DNA of 64,000 bases, from the NCBI RefSeq assembly GCF_017811755.1, contig NZ_JADDJF010000009.1, forward strand, positions 58,993 through 122,992, in the 5' to 3' direction. The stretch is from Pararhodobacter sp. SW119. GTDB taxonomy: Bacteria > Pseudomonadota > Alphaproteobacteria > Rhodobacterales > Rhodobacteraceae. Below the pieces are notes generated by a model, which did no database searches, was not told where the DNA came from, and worked only from the letters and a program-made list of their open reading frames with translations. The translations under genes were made by a program, and so were the position numbers. Below are positions 51,784 through 63,937 of the stretch, one piece after another; positions within the stretch are counted from its first letter, which is position 1, and each line of letters begins with the position of its first letter.

Positions 51784-52631
51784 CACCGCGCGCGTTTCTG
51801 CCGTCGGCGATCGCCCTATTGCGGTCGGCCGGCGTGGACGATCCTGCACGCGACGCGCGGCGGCTCTTGGCGCATGCGCTGGGTCTGCCCGCCGACCGAC
51901 TGACCCTGCATCTGGACGATGCCCTTTCAGCGCCCGCGCAGGCCCGTTTCGACGCCGCGCTGGCGGCGCGTGCCGCACGCCAACCGGTCAGCCAGATCAT
52001 TGGGCAGCGCCTTTTCTGGGGGCGCGCGTTTGCTGTCACGCCGGATGTACTCGACCCGCGGCCCGAGACGGAGGTCCTGATCGCCTCGGCGCTGGCGTCC
52101 CCCTTCTCGCGCGTTCTCGACCTGGGAACCGGCACGGGGGCGATCCTGCTGACCCTGCTGGCGGAGCGGCCGCAAGCCGTCGGCATGGGCGTCGACATCT
52201 CGGATGCTGCGCTGAAGATTGCGTCGGAGAATGCGAGGGCGCTGGGCGTCGCGGATCGCTGTGAACTGGTCCCCTCCGACTGGTTTGCCTCCGTCGAGGG
52301 CGAATTCGATCTGATCGTTGCCAACCCACCCTATCTGTCGACGGAGGAGTTGGAGACTCTGGCCCCCGAAACCCGCACGTGGGAGCCCGAACTGGCGCTG
52401 CTCGGTGGCGCTGACGGCCTCGATGCCTATCGTCGTATCGTCGAGGGCGCTGCCACGCACCTGGCGCCGGGTGGCCGGTTAATCATGGAAATCGGACCGA
52501 CCCAAGGCGCGCCGGTGATGGCGCTGCTGGAGACCGCCGGCTTTGCCGGGCTCATCTGCCTTCCCGATTTCGACGGCCGCGACCGCGTCGTTGGCGCGTT
52601 GGCCCCGTCTGCCGCGAATCGTGACCGCTAA
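51780..52631 (+). CDS. prmC: Release factor glutamine methyltransferase
   Basis: A 283-residue class I methyltransferase. The SAM motif is [10 protein letters not shown], and the NPPY active-site motif is at 182-185. The N-terminal helical domain binds the release factor. It N5-methylates the GGQ glutamine of PrfA, whose gene it follows with a 4-base overlap. The prfA-prmC pairing is the typical arrangement. Confidence 0.96.
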   Translation: MTPRAFLPSAIALLRSAGVDDPARDARRLLAHALGLPADRLTLHLDDALSAPAQARFDAALAARAARQPVSQIIGQRLFWGRAFAVTPDVLDPRPETEVLIASALASPFSRVLDLGTGTGAILLTLLAERPQAVGMGVDISDAALKIASENARALGVADRCELVPSDWFASVEGEFDLIVANPPYLSTEELETLAPETRTWEPELALLGGADGLDAYRRIVEGAATHLAPGGRLIMEIGPTQGAPVMALLETAGFAGLICLPDFDGRDRVVGALAPSAANRDR

Positions 52632-52862
52632 CGCCCGGCAGCGGGCATCAAAATCGTTCCAATTTTGCCGATCACGAAGGTTTTTTGCGGTTTCGGGGTT
52701 GTACCGCGGGCCGCGGCGTGTTTACTCCTGACATGTGCCTGGGGCGATCGATGTACTGCCCGACTCCCCTGTGACGCACCACTACCCGAGAAAGACCCGA
52801 TGCTGGCGCACCCAACGGTGCCCTGCGGGTCGCAAGGCTCAGCAAGGCCGGAACAAAACCGT

Positions 52863-53681
52863 ATGAGACCATCCAAGCAACGCTCGCGTTCGAAATCGAA
52901 CCGGCCCAAGTCGCTGGGCAATATTGTCAATCGCGTCTTCGACAGCTCCGGGCCCGAGGGCAAGGTGCGCGGCACACCGCAACAGATAATCGATAAATAT
53001 CTGGTGCTTGCGCGCGATGCGCAACTCTCGAACGATCGTGTCGCGGCCGAGAATTTTCTGCAACACGCCGAACACTACACGCGCATGCTCAGCGAAGCGC
53101 AGCGTGAGATGGCGCGCGATCAGGAAGCCCGTCGCGAGCAGGGCCAGAGCCAGCAGAACCAGCCGCAGCACGGGCAGAATCGCCGGACCGACAACCGCGA
53201 CTCGGCGGATCGCCAGGGGCGCGATGATCAGGACTCCGGCCAGGATTCCCGCGAAGGCACCGGCGACGACAGGCATGGACAAAACCATCCTCGCGGTGAT
53301 CAACGTGCCGAGGACCGCGGCGACCATGGCCGGGGACGCGGCGGCCGGGAACACGCCCCCCTCTCGTCTGTCGATGAGGGTGATGAAACCGACTCGATGC
53401 TGGTGGAAACGCCTGAGTCCCGCGCGGGGCATGAACCCGGCAACGCGACCGAGCCCAAGGATCAGCCGGATCAGCCCAGATCGAGGTCGCGCGGCTCGCG
53501 TCAAGCGGCGCATGGCGCGGATACCGCGGGGCAGGCCGGCGACGCCCAGGGCGTGCAGTCAGACGGAAGCGACGCGGCAAAACCCACTCGACAGCCGCGG
53601 GCGCGCCGCACATCGCGCAAACCGAAGTCCGACGATCCAGGGCCCGGTTCGGATGGCGAAAGCGCTGCCGCGGCCGAATGA
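52863..53681 (+). CDS. DUF4167 domain-containing protein
   Basis: A 272-residue protein. Its N-terminal ~80 residues are the alphaproteobacterial DUF4167 domain: an Arg/Lys-rich start (MRPSKQRSRSKSNRPKS), GPEGKVRGTPQQIIDKY, then LSNDRVAAENFLQHAEHY. The rest is a disordered, highly charged tail rich in Asp, Gln, Arg and Gly. The basic start and charged tail hint at nucleic-acid or ribosome binding, but no function is known. It starts at 52863, where the conserved sequence begins. It converges with msrB. Confidence 0.85.
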   Translation: MRPSKQRSRSKSNRPKSLGNIVNRVFDSSGPEGKVRGTPQQIIDKYLVLARDAQLSNDRVAAENFLQHAEHYTRMLSEAQREMARDQEARREQGQSQQNQPQHGQNRRTDNRDSADRQGRDDQDSGQDSREGTGDDRHGQNHPRGDQRAEDRGDHGRGRGGREHAPLSSVDEGDETDSMLVETPESRAGHEPGNATEPKDQPDQPRSRSRGSRQAAHGADTAGQAGDAQGVQSDGSDAAKPTRQPRARRTSRKPKSDDPGPGSDGESAAAAE

Positions 53682-53723
53682 TCGGTGACCGAAGCCGGCA
53701 GCGGTGCCGCCGGCTGCGTCCGC

Positions 53724-54224
53724 TCAGTCCGGTTCGAATTCCATCGCCAAGCCGTTGATGCAGTGCCGCTTGCCCGTGGGCGGTGGCCCGTCGTCAAAGA
53801 TATGCCCCAGATGCCCCCCGCAGCGCGCGCAGTGGACTTCTGTCCGGCGTATGAAGAACAGCCGGGTATCGTCCTGCGTGCCGACCGCGCCGTCGATCGC
53901 CTCCCAGAAACTGGGCCAGCCGGTGCGGCTGTCGTATTTCGTCTCGGACCGGTAAAGCGCGTTGCCACATCCCGCGCAGGTGTAGGTCCCGTCGCGGCTT
54001 TCGTTCAGCAGGGGCGAGCGTTCGCCCATATGTTCGTTGGTGTAGGCACGTTCTGTTGCGTGTTCGCGCAGGATGTCAAAGCGGGCCGGGGAAAGCCGCG
54101 CACGCCATTCCGCCTCGGACAGCGCGACCTCGAAAGGGCCAGGGGCCACGGCGAAGGCGGAAACGGGCAGTTGACTCAGCCCCAGTGCGCCCAGACCGGC
54201 GATGGCAGATCGACGTGAAATCAT
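53724..54224 (-). CDS. msrB: Peptide-methionine (R)-S-oxide reductase MsrB with Tat signal
   Basis: A 166-residue MsrB. The N-terminus (MISRRSAIAGLGALGLSQLP) is a twin-arginine export signal (RRSAIAG), so the enzyme acts in the periplasm. The core has the zinc CxxC pairs (CAGC and CARC), WPSFWEAI, and the catalytic C155 in RHCING. The start at 54224 puts the twin-arginine at residues 4-5; the frame extends to 54284. Substrate regeneration needs a periplasmic reductant. The gene is antiparallel to its neighbours, convergent with DUF4167 and divergent from dnaG. Confidence 0.92.
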   Translation of the reverse strand: MISRRSAIAGLGALGLSQLPVSAFAVAPGPFEVALSEAEWRARLSPARFDILREHATERAYTNEHMGERSPLLNESRDGTYTCAGCGNALYRSETKYDSRTGWPSFWEAIDGAVGTQDDTRLFFIRRTEVHCARCGGHLGHIFDDGPPPTGKRHCINGLAMEFEPD

Positions 54225-54315
54225 CTGATGATCCTCTTTGCGATACCCGCAGCGTTGACCTATATCAGGGTATGACCTCCGCAACCTTCCGCCGCGTCAC
54301 AACTCCGTCACCCGC

Positions 54316-56247
54316 ATGAGCCTGCCCGCCGGCTTCCTCGACGACTTGCGCAACCGTGTCTCGATCGCGCAGGTGATCGGGCGCAAGGTCATGTGGGACC
54401 AGCGCAAGTCGAACCAGGGCAAGGGTGATTTCTGGGCACCCTGCCCGTTTCATCAGGAAAAGACCGCGTCGTTCCATGTCGATGATCGCAAGGGCTTCTA
54501 TTACTGCTTCGGGTGCCATGCGAAGGGCGATGCGCTGACCTTTCTGCGCGATTCGGAAAACCTGTCATTCATGGAAGCGGTTGAACTGCTGGCACGCGAA
54601 GCCGGCATGACCATGCCGGCGCGCGATCCCGAGGCGAAGGCGCGCGCGGAGCGACGGTCCGACCTCTCCGATGTCTGCGAAGCCGCTGCGCGATTCTTCA
54701 GTCGGCAGTTGAACGGCGCCGGTGCCGCAGCCGCGCGTGACTATCTGGATCGTCGCCGGATGTCCGACGCCACCCGCGAACGTTTTTCCATCGGTTTTGC
54801 CCCGGACGCGCGGCAGGCGCTGTTCACGCATCTGACCGACGCCGGGATTGCTCCGGCGGCAATCGAGGCCGCCGGGCTTTGCCTGGCCCCCGACGGTGGC
54901 GGCGCGCCCTATGACCGCTTTCGCGGCCGGATCATGTTTCCGATCCGCGACGCGCGCGGGCGGTGCATCGCCTTCGGTGCGCGCGCGGTGGCCGAGGGCG
55001 TACAGCCGAAATACCTCAATTCGCCGCAGACGGATCTCTTCGACAAGAGCCGGACCCTCTACAACCTCGGGCCCGCGCGCGCTGCGATGGGCAAGGGCAC
55101 CCCGCTGATCGTCGCTGAAGGCTACATGGACGTGATCGCGCTGGTCGCCGCCGGGTTCGAAGGGGCGGTCGCCCCCCTCGGCACCGCCATCACCGAAGAG
55201 CAGCTTGCGATGATCTGGCGCCTTTCGGACGAGCCTGTCGTGGCGCTCGACGGCGATACGGCGGGGCTGCGCGCCGGTCAGCGCCTGGCAGAACTGGCAC
55301 TTCCGGCGCTGACCGCCGGCAAGGGGCTGCGCTTTGCACTGCTTCCGGCCGGCGAGGACCCGGACGACGTGCTGCAGCGCGGCGGCGCACAGGCCATGCA
55401 GAAGCTGATCGACAACGCGCTGCCGATGGCGCGCCTGCTTTGGGAGCGTGAGGTCTCAGGCCAGGTGTTCGACAGTCCCGAACGTCGCTCCGCGCTGGAT
55501 CAACGCCTGCGCGCGATCCTTGGGCGCATCCAGGACCGCAACCTGCGCGATCACTACGCCGAAGAGTTCCGCCAGCTGCGCCGTTCCCTGTTCGCGTCCG
55601 AAGCCGGCCCGTTTCGGGGCGGGCCGCGGAACAAAGCGCGCCCACGAACCGCCGCGCTTCCCGCGACCCGCGGATCGCTGCTGGCGGCCGGCCCCGACAG
55701 CGTCGAAGAGGAACTTCGCGAAGCGATGATCCTCGCGCTTCTCTTCGCCCATCCCGAGCTTCTGGCGCGCTTCGAAAACGATCTCTGGCGACTTGACCCG
55801 CAGTCTCAGGCGCATCGGTCGCTGGCCAGTGTCCTGCTGGACGCCGCGCGCCACGCATCACCGCCTTCACGCGAAACGTTGCAGGCGCAGGCCGGCGCGA
55901 CGCTGGAGGAATTGCTGGCGCGCCCGCATCTGTCACACGCCCCGCAACTGACCTCCGATACCGACCCGGACCGTGTCGCGCTTTGCCTGGCCGAAGATTT
56001 CGCGGTGCTCGCCGCCCGCCGCGCCGCCCGTCAGGAGATCGTCGAGGCGATGCGCGACCTCGATGCGTTGCCCGACGAAGGGCTGACCTGGCGCCTGTCG
56101 CAAGCTGCCGCCGCGGTTGAAAAGGCCGGGCGCGGTGCCAGCACCCCGACTGAAATGAGCGAAGACCGCGAGGGGTTGTCGAATCACCTCCAAAGCCTGA
56201 TCGACGCGCAAATCTGGGTACGGAAACGAAGATCCGGGCCGTCCTGA
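54316..56247 (+). CDS. dnaG: DNA primase
   Basis: A 643-residue DnaG. The zinc-binding motif is C43-H46-C64-C67 in APCPFHQEKT...YYCFGCHAKGD. Toprim motifs include VAEGYMDVIAL and the acidic VVALDGDTAG. The C-terminal helicase-binding domain follows. It makes RNA primers for replication. It is divergent from msrB and 100 bases upstream of rpoD, the conserved dnaG-rpoD order. Confidence 0.96.
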   Translation: MSLPAGFLDDLRNRVSIAQVIGRKVMWDQRKSNQGKGDFWAPCPFHQEKTASFHVDDRKGFYYCFGCHAKGDALTFLRDSENLSFMEAVELLAREAGMTMPARDPEAKARAERRSDLSDVCEAAARFFSRQLNGAGAAAARDYLDRRRMSDATRERFSIGFAPDARQALFTHLTDAGIAPAAIEAAGLCLAPDGGGAPYDRFRGRIMFPIRDARGRCIAFGARAVAEGVQPKYLNSPQTDLFDKSRTLYNLGPARAAMGKGTPLIVAEGYMDVIALVAAGFEGAVAPLGTAITEEQLAMIWRLSDEPVVALDGDTAGLRAGQRLAELALPALTAGKGLRFALLPAGEDPDDVLQRGGAQAMQKLIDNALPMARLLWEREVSGQVFDSPERRSALDQRLRAILGRIQDRNLRDHYAEEFRQLRRSLFASEAGPFRGGPRNKARPRTAALPATRGSLLAAGPDSVEEELREAMILALLFAHPELLARFENDLWRLDPQSQAHRSLASVLLDAARHASPPSRETLQAQAGATLEELLARPHLSHAPQLTSDTDPDRVALCLAEDFAVLAARRAARQEIVEAMRDLDALPDEGLTWRLSQAAAAVEKAGRGASTPTEMSEDREGLSNHLQSLIDAQIWVRKRRSGPS

Positions 56248-56347
56248 ACGCCGCACAGCGCCGTTTTTTCTTCCCGACCCCTGTGATTCGGGGTTCCGAG
56301 TCGCTACATCATAACCCCAGTCGAATCACTTCGCCGCCGGAGCCCAC

Positions 56348-58333
<1,986 letters not shown>

Positions 58334-58362
58334 AAGCCGGACCTCCAACAGCCTGTTTAGTG

Positions 58363-58389
58363 ACGCCGTGCGGGACTCCCGCGCGGCGT
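58363..58389 (+). terminator. Probable terminator hairpin after rpoD
   Basis: ACGCCGTGCGGG-ACT-CCCGCGCGGCGT forms a 12-pair stem with one G-T wobble, 29 bases after the rpoD stop. Only two T residues follow, so it may be a weak or Rho-assisted terminator. Confidence 0.55.
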
Positions 58390-58496
58390 TCTCGTGCACG
58401 GCGGGTGAGTCGCCTGACACACGCTATGCGTGTGTAACGGTCAAGAAAAAAAATTCGCCGCCTGACGCAAAATTTTCGTTGACCCCACCCCTCCAC

Positions 58497-58543
58497 CTAC
58501 GTCAGATTGTGTTGGCTGGCAAAAGGGCCACTAGATATAGTAA
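58497..58543 (+). promoter_or_regulatory. nrdJ promoter with paired candidate NrdR boxes
   Basis: Box 2, CCACTAGATATAGTAA at 58528-58543, matches 12 of 16 positions of the NrdR consensus (ACACWATATATWGTGT). Box 1, CTACGTCAGATTGTGT at 58497-58512, matches 10 of 16. They start 31 bases apart, the spacing expected for NrdR. Box 2 contains TATAGT, a good -10, with TTGGCT 18 bases upstream as a weak -35. Repressor binding would cover the -10. This is visible in sequence but not tested. Confidence 0.6.
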
Positions 58544-58683
58544 GGCTCTCCAGAGCAGAACAAAGCATCATTGAAGCACTGGCGTCACGCAGGTGGCGGC
58601 GGCTGTCAGGGCGCGAGCGTCCTGGGTGTTCCTGTCTCTGGCCGGCGGAACGCAGATCGAGTGGAAGAAGAAAGGGACAGGCA

Positions 58684-61600
58684 ATGAAGATCGAGCGCAA
58701 GTTCACGACGGAAGGCCAGGATGCCTATGCGGCGCTGAACTTCACCACCACGGTGTCCGAGATCCGAAACCCGGACGGGACGGTCGTGTTCCGCAACGAC
58801 CAGGTCGAAGTGCCCGAGGGTTGGAGCCAGGTCGCCTCGGACGTGATCGCGCAGAAGTATTTTCGCAAGGCCGGGGTTCCCGCCCGCCTGAAGCGCGTGG
58901 CCGAGAAGGACGTGCCGGAGTTCCTGTGGCGCTCGGTTCCCGATGAGCCGGCGCTGGCCGAACTGCGCAAGGAAGACCGCAACGTCGGCGAGACCTCGGC
59001 GCGGCAGGTCTTTGACCGGCTGGCTGGTGCCTGGGCCTATTGGGGCTGGAAGGGCGGCTACTTCAGCAGCGAATCCGACGCCCGCGCCTATTTCGACGAA
59101 ATGCGCTTCATGCTGGCCGCGCAGATGGGCGCCCCCAACAGCCCGCAATGGTTCAACACCGGCCTGCATTGGGCCTACGGCATCGACGGTCCCAGCCAGG
59201 GGCATTTCTACGTCGACCCCTTCACCTACAAGCTGGTGAAGTCGAAATCCGCCTACGAGCATCCGCAGCCGCATGCCTGCTTCATCCAGTCGGTCAGCGA
59301 CGATCTGGTCAACGACGGCGGCATCATGGACCTCTGGGTGCGCGAGGCGCGGCTTTTCAAGTACGGTTCCGGCACCGGCACCAACTTCTCCAGCCTGCGC
59401 GGCGAGGGCGAGCGGCTTTCGGGCGGCGGCAAGTCCTCGGGCCTGATGGGGTTTCTGAAGATCGGCGACCGGGCCGCCGGCGCGATCAAGTCGGGCGGCA
59501 CCACCCGGCGCGCGGCCAAGATGGTGATCTGCGACATGGATCACCCGGATATCGAGCAGTTCATCAACTGGAAGGTGATCGAGGAGCAGAAGGTCGCGTC
59601 GCTGGTGGCGGGCTCGAAAGCGCATGAGCTGAAACTGAACGAGATCTTCGCCGCCATCCGGCAGTGGGACGGCTCCAGCGAGGATGCCGTGGACCCGGGC
59701 AAGAACCCCGCACTGAAGGCCGCAATCAAGTCGGCCAAGAAGGCGATGATCCCCGACACCTACACCAACCGCATCCTGCAGTATGCGCGGCAGGGCTATA
59801 CCTCCATCGAGTTTCCCACTTACGACACCGACTGGGATTCGGAGGCCTATGTCACCGTCTCGGGCCAGAACTCCAACAACTCCGTCCGCGTCACCGACGC
59901 CTTCCTTAAGGCCGTGCGCGACGACAGCGACTGGGAACTTCTGCGCCGCACCGACGGCAAGGTCGCCAAGACCATCAAGGCCCGCGACCTCTGGGAGCAG
60001 GTGGGCCACGCCGCCTGGGCCTGCGCCGACCCCGGCATCCAGTTCCACGACACCGTCAACGCCTGGCATACCTGCCCGGCAGATGGGGCGATCCGCGGCT
60101 CCAACCCCTGCTCGGAATACATGTTCCTCGACGATACCGCCTGCAACCTCGCGTCGATGAACCTGCTGACCTTCTTCAAGAACGGCCGGTTCGACGCCGA
60201 CGCCTACATCCACGCCACGCGCCTCTGGACCGTTACGCTGGAGATCAGCGTGATGATGGCGCAGTTCCCGTCGAAGGAGATCGCGCAGCGGTCCTATGAA
60301 TTCCGCACTCTGGGCCTTGGCTATGCCAACATCGGCGGGCTCCTGATGAACATGGGCCTGGGCTACGACAGCGACGAAGGCCGTGCCCTTTGCGGCGCGC
60401 TGACGGCGATGATGACCGGCATCTCCTACGCCACCTCGGCCGAGATGGCGCGCGAACTCGGCGCCTTCCCGGGCTTCGACAAGAACCGCGACCACATGCT
60501 GCGGGTGATGCGCAACCATCGCCGCGCGGCGCATGGGCTGGGCGAGTATGAGGCGATCAACGTCAACCCGGTCGCCCTCGATGCCGCCAACTGCCCCGAT
60601 GCCCGGCTGGTCGACCTGGCCCGCGCCGCCTGGGACGAGGCGGTGGCGCTGGGCGAGGCGCACGGCTACCGCAACGCGCAAGCCACCGTCATCGCGCCCA
60701 CCGGCACGATCGGTCTGGTCATGGACTGCGACACGACCGGCATCGAGCCCGACTTCGCACTGGTCAAGTTCAAGAAACTCGCCGGCGGCGGCTATTTCAA
60801 GATCATCAACCAGTCGGTCCCCGCCGCCCTGCGCAAGCTCGGCTACACCGAGGTACAGATCGCCGAGATCGTCGCCCATGCCGTCGGCCACGGCAGCATC
60901 GGCCAGGCCCCGGGGATCAACCACACCGCGCTGATCGGCCATGGCTTTGGCGAGTCCGAGATCCGGAAGATCGAGGCCGCCCTGCCCTCGGCCTTCGACA
61001 TCCGCTTCGTCTTCAACCAGTGGACACTGGGCGAGAAGTTCTGCCGTGAAGCCCTCGGCATACCGGCCGAAAAACTCAACGATCCGACCTTCGACCTGCT
61101 GCGTCACCTGGGCTTCACGAAGGCGCAGATCGAGGCGGCGAACGACCATGTCTGCGGCACCATGACGCTGGAGGGCGCCCCCCACCTGAAGCCCGAGCAT
61201 TATTCGGTCTTCGACTGCGCCAATCCCTGCGGCAAGACCGGCAAGCGCTACCTCTCGGTCGAAAGCCACATCCGCATGATGGCCGCGGCGCAAAGCTTCA
61301 TCTCGGGCGCCATCTCCAAGACGATCAACATGCCGAACTCGGCCACGATCGAGGAGACGCTCGCCGCCTACGAACTCAGCTGGTCGCTGGGCATCAAGGC
61401 CAACGCCCTCTACCGCGACGGCTCCAAGCTGTCGCAACCGCTGGCCGCCGCGCTGGTCGAGGATGACGACGAGGCCGAGGAGATCCTCGCCACCGGCAGC
61501 GCCCAGGAAAAGGCGCAAGTGCTGGCCGAGAAGATCGTCGAGAAGATCATCGTCAAGGAGGTCGTCCGCCGCCACCGCGAGAAACTTCCCGAACGGCGCA

Positions 61601-62349
61601 AGGGCTACACCCAGAAGGCCATCGTCGGCGGGCACAAGGTCTACCTGCGCACCGGCGAATACCACGACGGCAAGCTGGGCGAGATCTTCATCGACATGCA
61701 CAAGGAAGGCGCGGGCTTCCGGGCGATGATGAACAACTTCGCAATCGCTGTCAGCGTCGGCCTGCAATACGGTGTTCCGCTTGAAGAATTCGTCGATGCC
61801 TTCACCTTCACCAAGTTCGAGCCGGCGGGCATGGTCCAGGGCAACGAGGCGATCAAGAACGCGACCTCGATCCTCGACTACATCTTCCGCGAACTGGCGG
61901 TCAGCTACCTCGACCGAACGGATCTCGCGCATGTGAAGCCGCAGGGCGCGGCTTTCGACGACCTCGGCGGCGGCGAATCCGAGGGCGTGCGGAACCTGAA
62001 CGAACTGAGCGAGGATGCCACCAGCCGCGGGCTCGAGGTTCTGCGCCAGATCAGCTCCACCGGCTATCTGCGCAAGCGCCTGCCGCAGGAACTCGTCGTG
62101 CTCCAGGGCGGCAACACGACCCGCGCGCTCGATGTCTCGGCCCTGTCGACCGACGGCAACGTCGCCGTCGCGCTCCACACCGAGACCTCGACCGAGGCGC
62201 TGTCCGTCGCCACGCTCGATCCCCGCGCCAAGGCCCGGATGCAGGGCTACGAGGGCGACCCCTGCGGCGAATGCGGCAACTACACGCTGGTGCGCAACGG
62301 CACCTGCATGAAGTGCAACACCTGCGGCGGGACGAGTGGGTGTAGCTGA
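58684..62349 (+). CDS. nrdJ: Adenosylcobalamin-dependent ribonucleotide reductase
   Basis: A 1221-residue class II RNR. The N-terminus starts [11 protein letters not shown]. The substrate/active-site region includes [36 protein letters not shown] (catalytic cysteine region) and [22 protein letters not shown]-terminal zinc-ribbon-like cluster ([19 protein letters not shown]) supplies the reducing cysteines. It converts ribonucleotides to deoxyribonucleotides with B12 and no oxygen need. The frame opens earlier (58507) but 58684 gives the family start. The cob genes in the window make its cofactor. Confidence 0.96.
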   Translation: MKIERKFTTEGQDAYAALNFTTTVSEIRNPDGTVVFRNDQVEVPEGWSQVASDVIAQKYFRKAGVPARLKRVAEKDVPEFLWRSVPDEPALAELRKEDRNVGETSARQVFDRLAGAWAYWGWKGGYFSSESDARAYFDEMRFMLAAQMGAPNSPQWFNTGLHWAYGIDGPSQGHFYVDPFTYKLVKSKSAYEHPQPHACFIQSVSDDLVNDGGIMDLWVREARLFKYGSGTGTNFSSLRGEGERLSGGGKSSGLMGFLKIGDRAAGAIKSGGTTRRAAKMVICDMDHPDIEQFINWKVIEEQKVASLVAGSKAHELKLNEIFAAIRQWDGSSEDAVDPGKNPALKAAIKSAKKAMIPDTYTNRILQYARQGYTSIEFPTYDTDWDSEAYVTVSGQNSNNSVRVTDAFLKAVRDDSDWELLRRTDGKVAKTIKARDLWEQVGHAAWACADPGIQFHDTVNAWHTCPADGAIRGSNPCSEYMFLDDTACNLASMNLLTFFKNGRFDADAYIHATRLWTVTLEISVMMAQFPSKEIAQRSYEFRTLGLGYANIGGLLMNMGLGYDSDEGRALCGALTAMMTGISYATSAEMARELGAFPGFDKNRDHMLRVMRNHRRAAHGLGEYEAINVNPVALDAANCPDARLVDLARAAWDEAVALGEAHGYRNAQATVIAPTGTIGLVMDCDTTGIEPDFALVKFKKLAGGGYFKIINQSVPAALRKLGYTEVQIAEIVAHAVGHGSIGQAPGINHTALIGHGFGESEIRKIEAALPSAFDIRFVFNQWTLGEKFCREALGIPAEKLNDPTFDLLRHLGFTKAQIEAANDHVCGTMTLEGAPHLKPEHYSVFDCANPCGKTGKRYLSVESHIRMMAAAQSFISGAISKTINMPNSATIEETLAAYELSWSLGIKANALYRDGSKLSQPLAAALVEDDDEAEEILATGSAQEKAQVLAEKIVEKIIVKEVVRRHREKLPERRKGYTQKAIVGGHKVYLRTGEYHDGKLGEIFIDMHKEGAGFRAMMNNFAIAVSVGLQYGVPLEEFVDAFTFTKFEPAGMVQGNEAIKNATSILDYIFRELAVSYLDRTDLAHVKPQGAAFDDLGGGESEGVRNLNELSEDATSRGLEVLRQISSTGYLRKRLPQELVVLQGGNTTRALDVSALSTDGNVAVALHTETSTEALSVATLDPRAKARMQGYEGDPCGECGNYTLVRNGTCMKCNTCGGTSGCS

Positions 62350-62652
62350 AGCGACGCGGGACCATTCGCGGCGGCAGGGGCACCCTGCCGCCGCGTGCCA
62401 TTCTGCCCGCAGGTCCGGTCGGGGGCCGCCCCCGCGGCGCGGTTCAAGCAAACGCGACGTCGCATGAAGCCCCTGATCGCCGACCGGCAAACCGGGCAAT
62501 CGCGGTCGTCGGTTTCTTGTTTCCGTCGCGTTATCGCGCGATGATCCGATATTGCGCTGCTTCGGAATTCCCGTAAGTAAACTGCTCAAGTCTGGGAAAA
62601 CGGTGCTTTGCCCAAGCCGCGCATTCGGTTCCCCATCAAGGACGAGGAGCGC
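62350..62652. other. Intergenic region between nrdJ and sensor kinase gene
   Basis: 303 bases. A very strong hairpin (62367-62395) lies 17 bases past the nrdJ stop. The remainder is variable, with an AT-enriched part at 62520-62600, probably the promoter of the kinase gene. I see no RNA gene or protein gene. The GAGGAG ribosome site of the next gene is at the end. Confidence 0.6.
62367..62395 (+). terminator. Strong hairpin, probable terminator of nrdJ
   Basis: CGCGGCGGCAGGG-GCA-CCCTGCCGCCGCG is a perfect 13-bp inverted repeat. No T tract follows, so termination by stem strength or Rho is possible; it could also stabilise the mRNA end. Confidence 0.55.
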
Positions 62653-63792
62653 GTGACCCAGTTTCCCAATCAAACCGTTTTTGACAACGCAAGGCATTTC
62701 AGCCGATTGATGAACGCGCTCAGCGCCGCGCTGCTGACCCGCCGCAGCCTGCGCCATGAGATCTTCTTCTCCCTCGGCGCCATCGTCGTGGCGACGCTTC
62801 TGCGGCAGGCTCTGGACGGGGTATTGCCACCCGGCTTTCCCTTCCTGACCTTCTTTCCGGCGGTCATGCTGACCCTCGTCTTTTCCTCCATCCGGTCGGG
62901 GATCGTGGTGGCGGTGGTGTGCGGCTTCATCTCGTGGTTCTGGTTCATCGCACCTTCCGGGCAGTTCAGCCTGTCCGGCGGCGCGCTGCTGGCGATCGGC
63001 TTCTACGTCCTGATCACCACGACGGATATCCTGTTCATCACCGCCGCGGTCTGGGCGCTGGAGGAATTGACCAAGTCGCGCGAACGGGCGTCGAACCTGG
63101 CCCATGCCCGTGCGCTGATGTTCTCCGAACTGCAGCACCGGATTTCCAACAACCTGCAGACCGTCGCGGCGCTTCTGCGCCTGCAAAGCGCGCAGACCAA
63201 GGATGAGGAGGCGCGGCGCGCCATGAACGCCTCGCAGTCGCGCATCCGGTCGATCTCGCGCCTGCAGCGACGCCTGCATTCGCCGGACCTGCAGACCCTC
63301 GATGCCGCCGACTACCTGCGCGAGGTGCTTCAGGACACGCTGGAAGTCGCCAGCGAGGGCAAGGTGGCGATGAACTTCACCGCCGACCATCTGGAACTGC
63401 CGAACGAGGCGGCCATTCCCCTCGGCCTCATCGCCGGCGAACTGATGATGAACGCGATCGAACACGGGCTGGCAAACGCCGATTCCGCACGGGTCGACGT
63501 CTCGCTTCAGGTCGGCGCCACAGATGAGGCCGGCATGACACCCGCCGTGCTGGAACTGCGCGATTCCGGCCCCGGCCTGCCGCCGGATTTCGAACTCGAC
63601 AGCGCCGACAGCCTCGGCCTGACGATCTCGCGCCAGTTCGCGATGGTCCTCAACGGCGATCTGGACCTCAGCAACGGCCCGAACGGGGGCGTCGTGGCGC
63701 GCCTGCGCTTTGCCGTCGCGCCCGCCGACAGCGTCCGGTTCCTCGATGACGCCGACACCCCCGCACCCGAACCCTGCGCGAAGTCCGCCTGA
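62653..63792 (+). CDS. Membrane sensor histidine kinase, HisKA_2/HWE type with DUF4118-like sensor
   Basis: A 379-residue kinase. Three to four membrane helices (about residues 37-56, 62-79, 83-100 and 112-134) form a small DUF4118-like sensor, as in KdpD. The phospho-accepting His is H162 in ELQHRISNNLQTVAALLRLQ, the HisKA_2 signature, followed by an HATPase domain (GELMMNAIEHGLANA, DSGPGLPPDF, SLGLTISRQF). The GTG at 62653 is chosen because GAGGAG lies just upstream; TTG at 62608 would add 15 residues. Such kinases often feed the general stress response in alphaproteobacteria, but no partner regulator is adjacent. Confidence 0.85.
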   Translation: MTQFPNQTVFDNARHFSRLMNALSAALLTRRSLRHEIFFSLGAIVVATLLRQALDGVLPPGFPFLTFFPAVMLTLVFSSIRSGIVVAVVCGFISWFWFIAPSGQFSLSGGALLAIGFYVLITTTDILFITAAVWALEELTKSRERASNLAHARALMFSELQHRISNNLQTVAALLRLQSAQTKDEEARRAMNASQSRIRSISRLQRRLHSPDLQTLDAADYLREVLQDTLEVASEGKVAMNFTADHLELPNEAAIPLGLIAGELMMNAIEHGLANADSARVDVSLQVGATDEAGMTPAVLELRDSGPGLPPDFELDSADSLGLTISRQFAMVLNGDLDLSNGPNGGVVARLRFAVAPADSVRFLDDADTPAPEPCAKSA

Positions 63793-63937
63793 CCCGACCG
63801 CTCCGCCGCAGGACCCGGCAACCCGCCGCCCTGCCGATCCGCCGGCCGGCGACAACCGCGCCACCAAACGACCTGCCCGCCGGGGGACCCACCGCCCGGC
63901 ACCCCGTTGCGCGACCAGGGCTTCCAGCGTTCGTTAC

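Larger units (their letters stand above)
58334..58683. other. Intergenic region between rpoD and nrdJ
   Basis: 350 bases. The rpoD-proximal part has an inverted-repeat hairpin (58363-58389). An AT-rich stretch follows (58440-58490). The rest holds the probable nrdJ promoter and NrdR boxes (58497-58543), then about 140 bases of leader. I looked for a cobalamin riboswitch and found no B12-box-like sequence. Confidence 0.6.

Noticed and set aside
58334..58683. Cobalamin riboswitch upstream of nrdJ
   Set aside because: No B12-box-like core is visible; the leader after the promoter is short. NrdR boxes explain the signals better.
58606..63867. A 1753-codon open frame on the minus strand
   Set aside because: It lies antisense to nrdJ and the sensor kinase gene; the product is low-complexity and has no family features. 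High GC opens long antisense frames.
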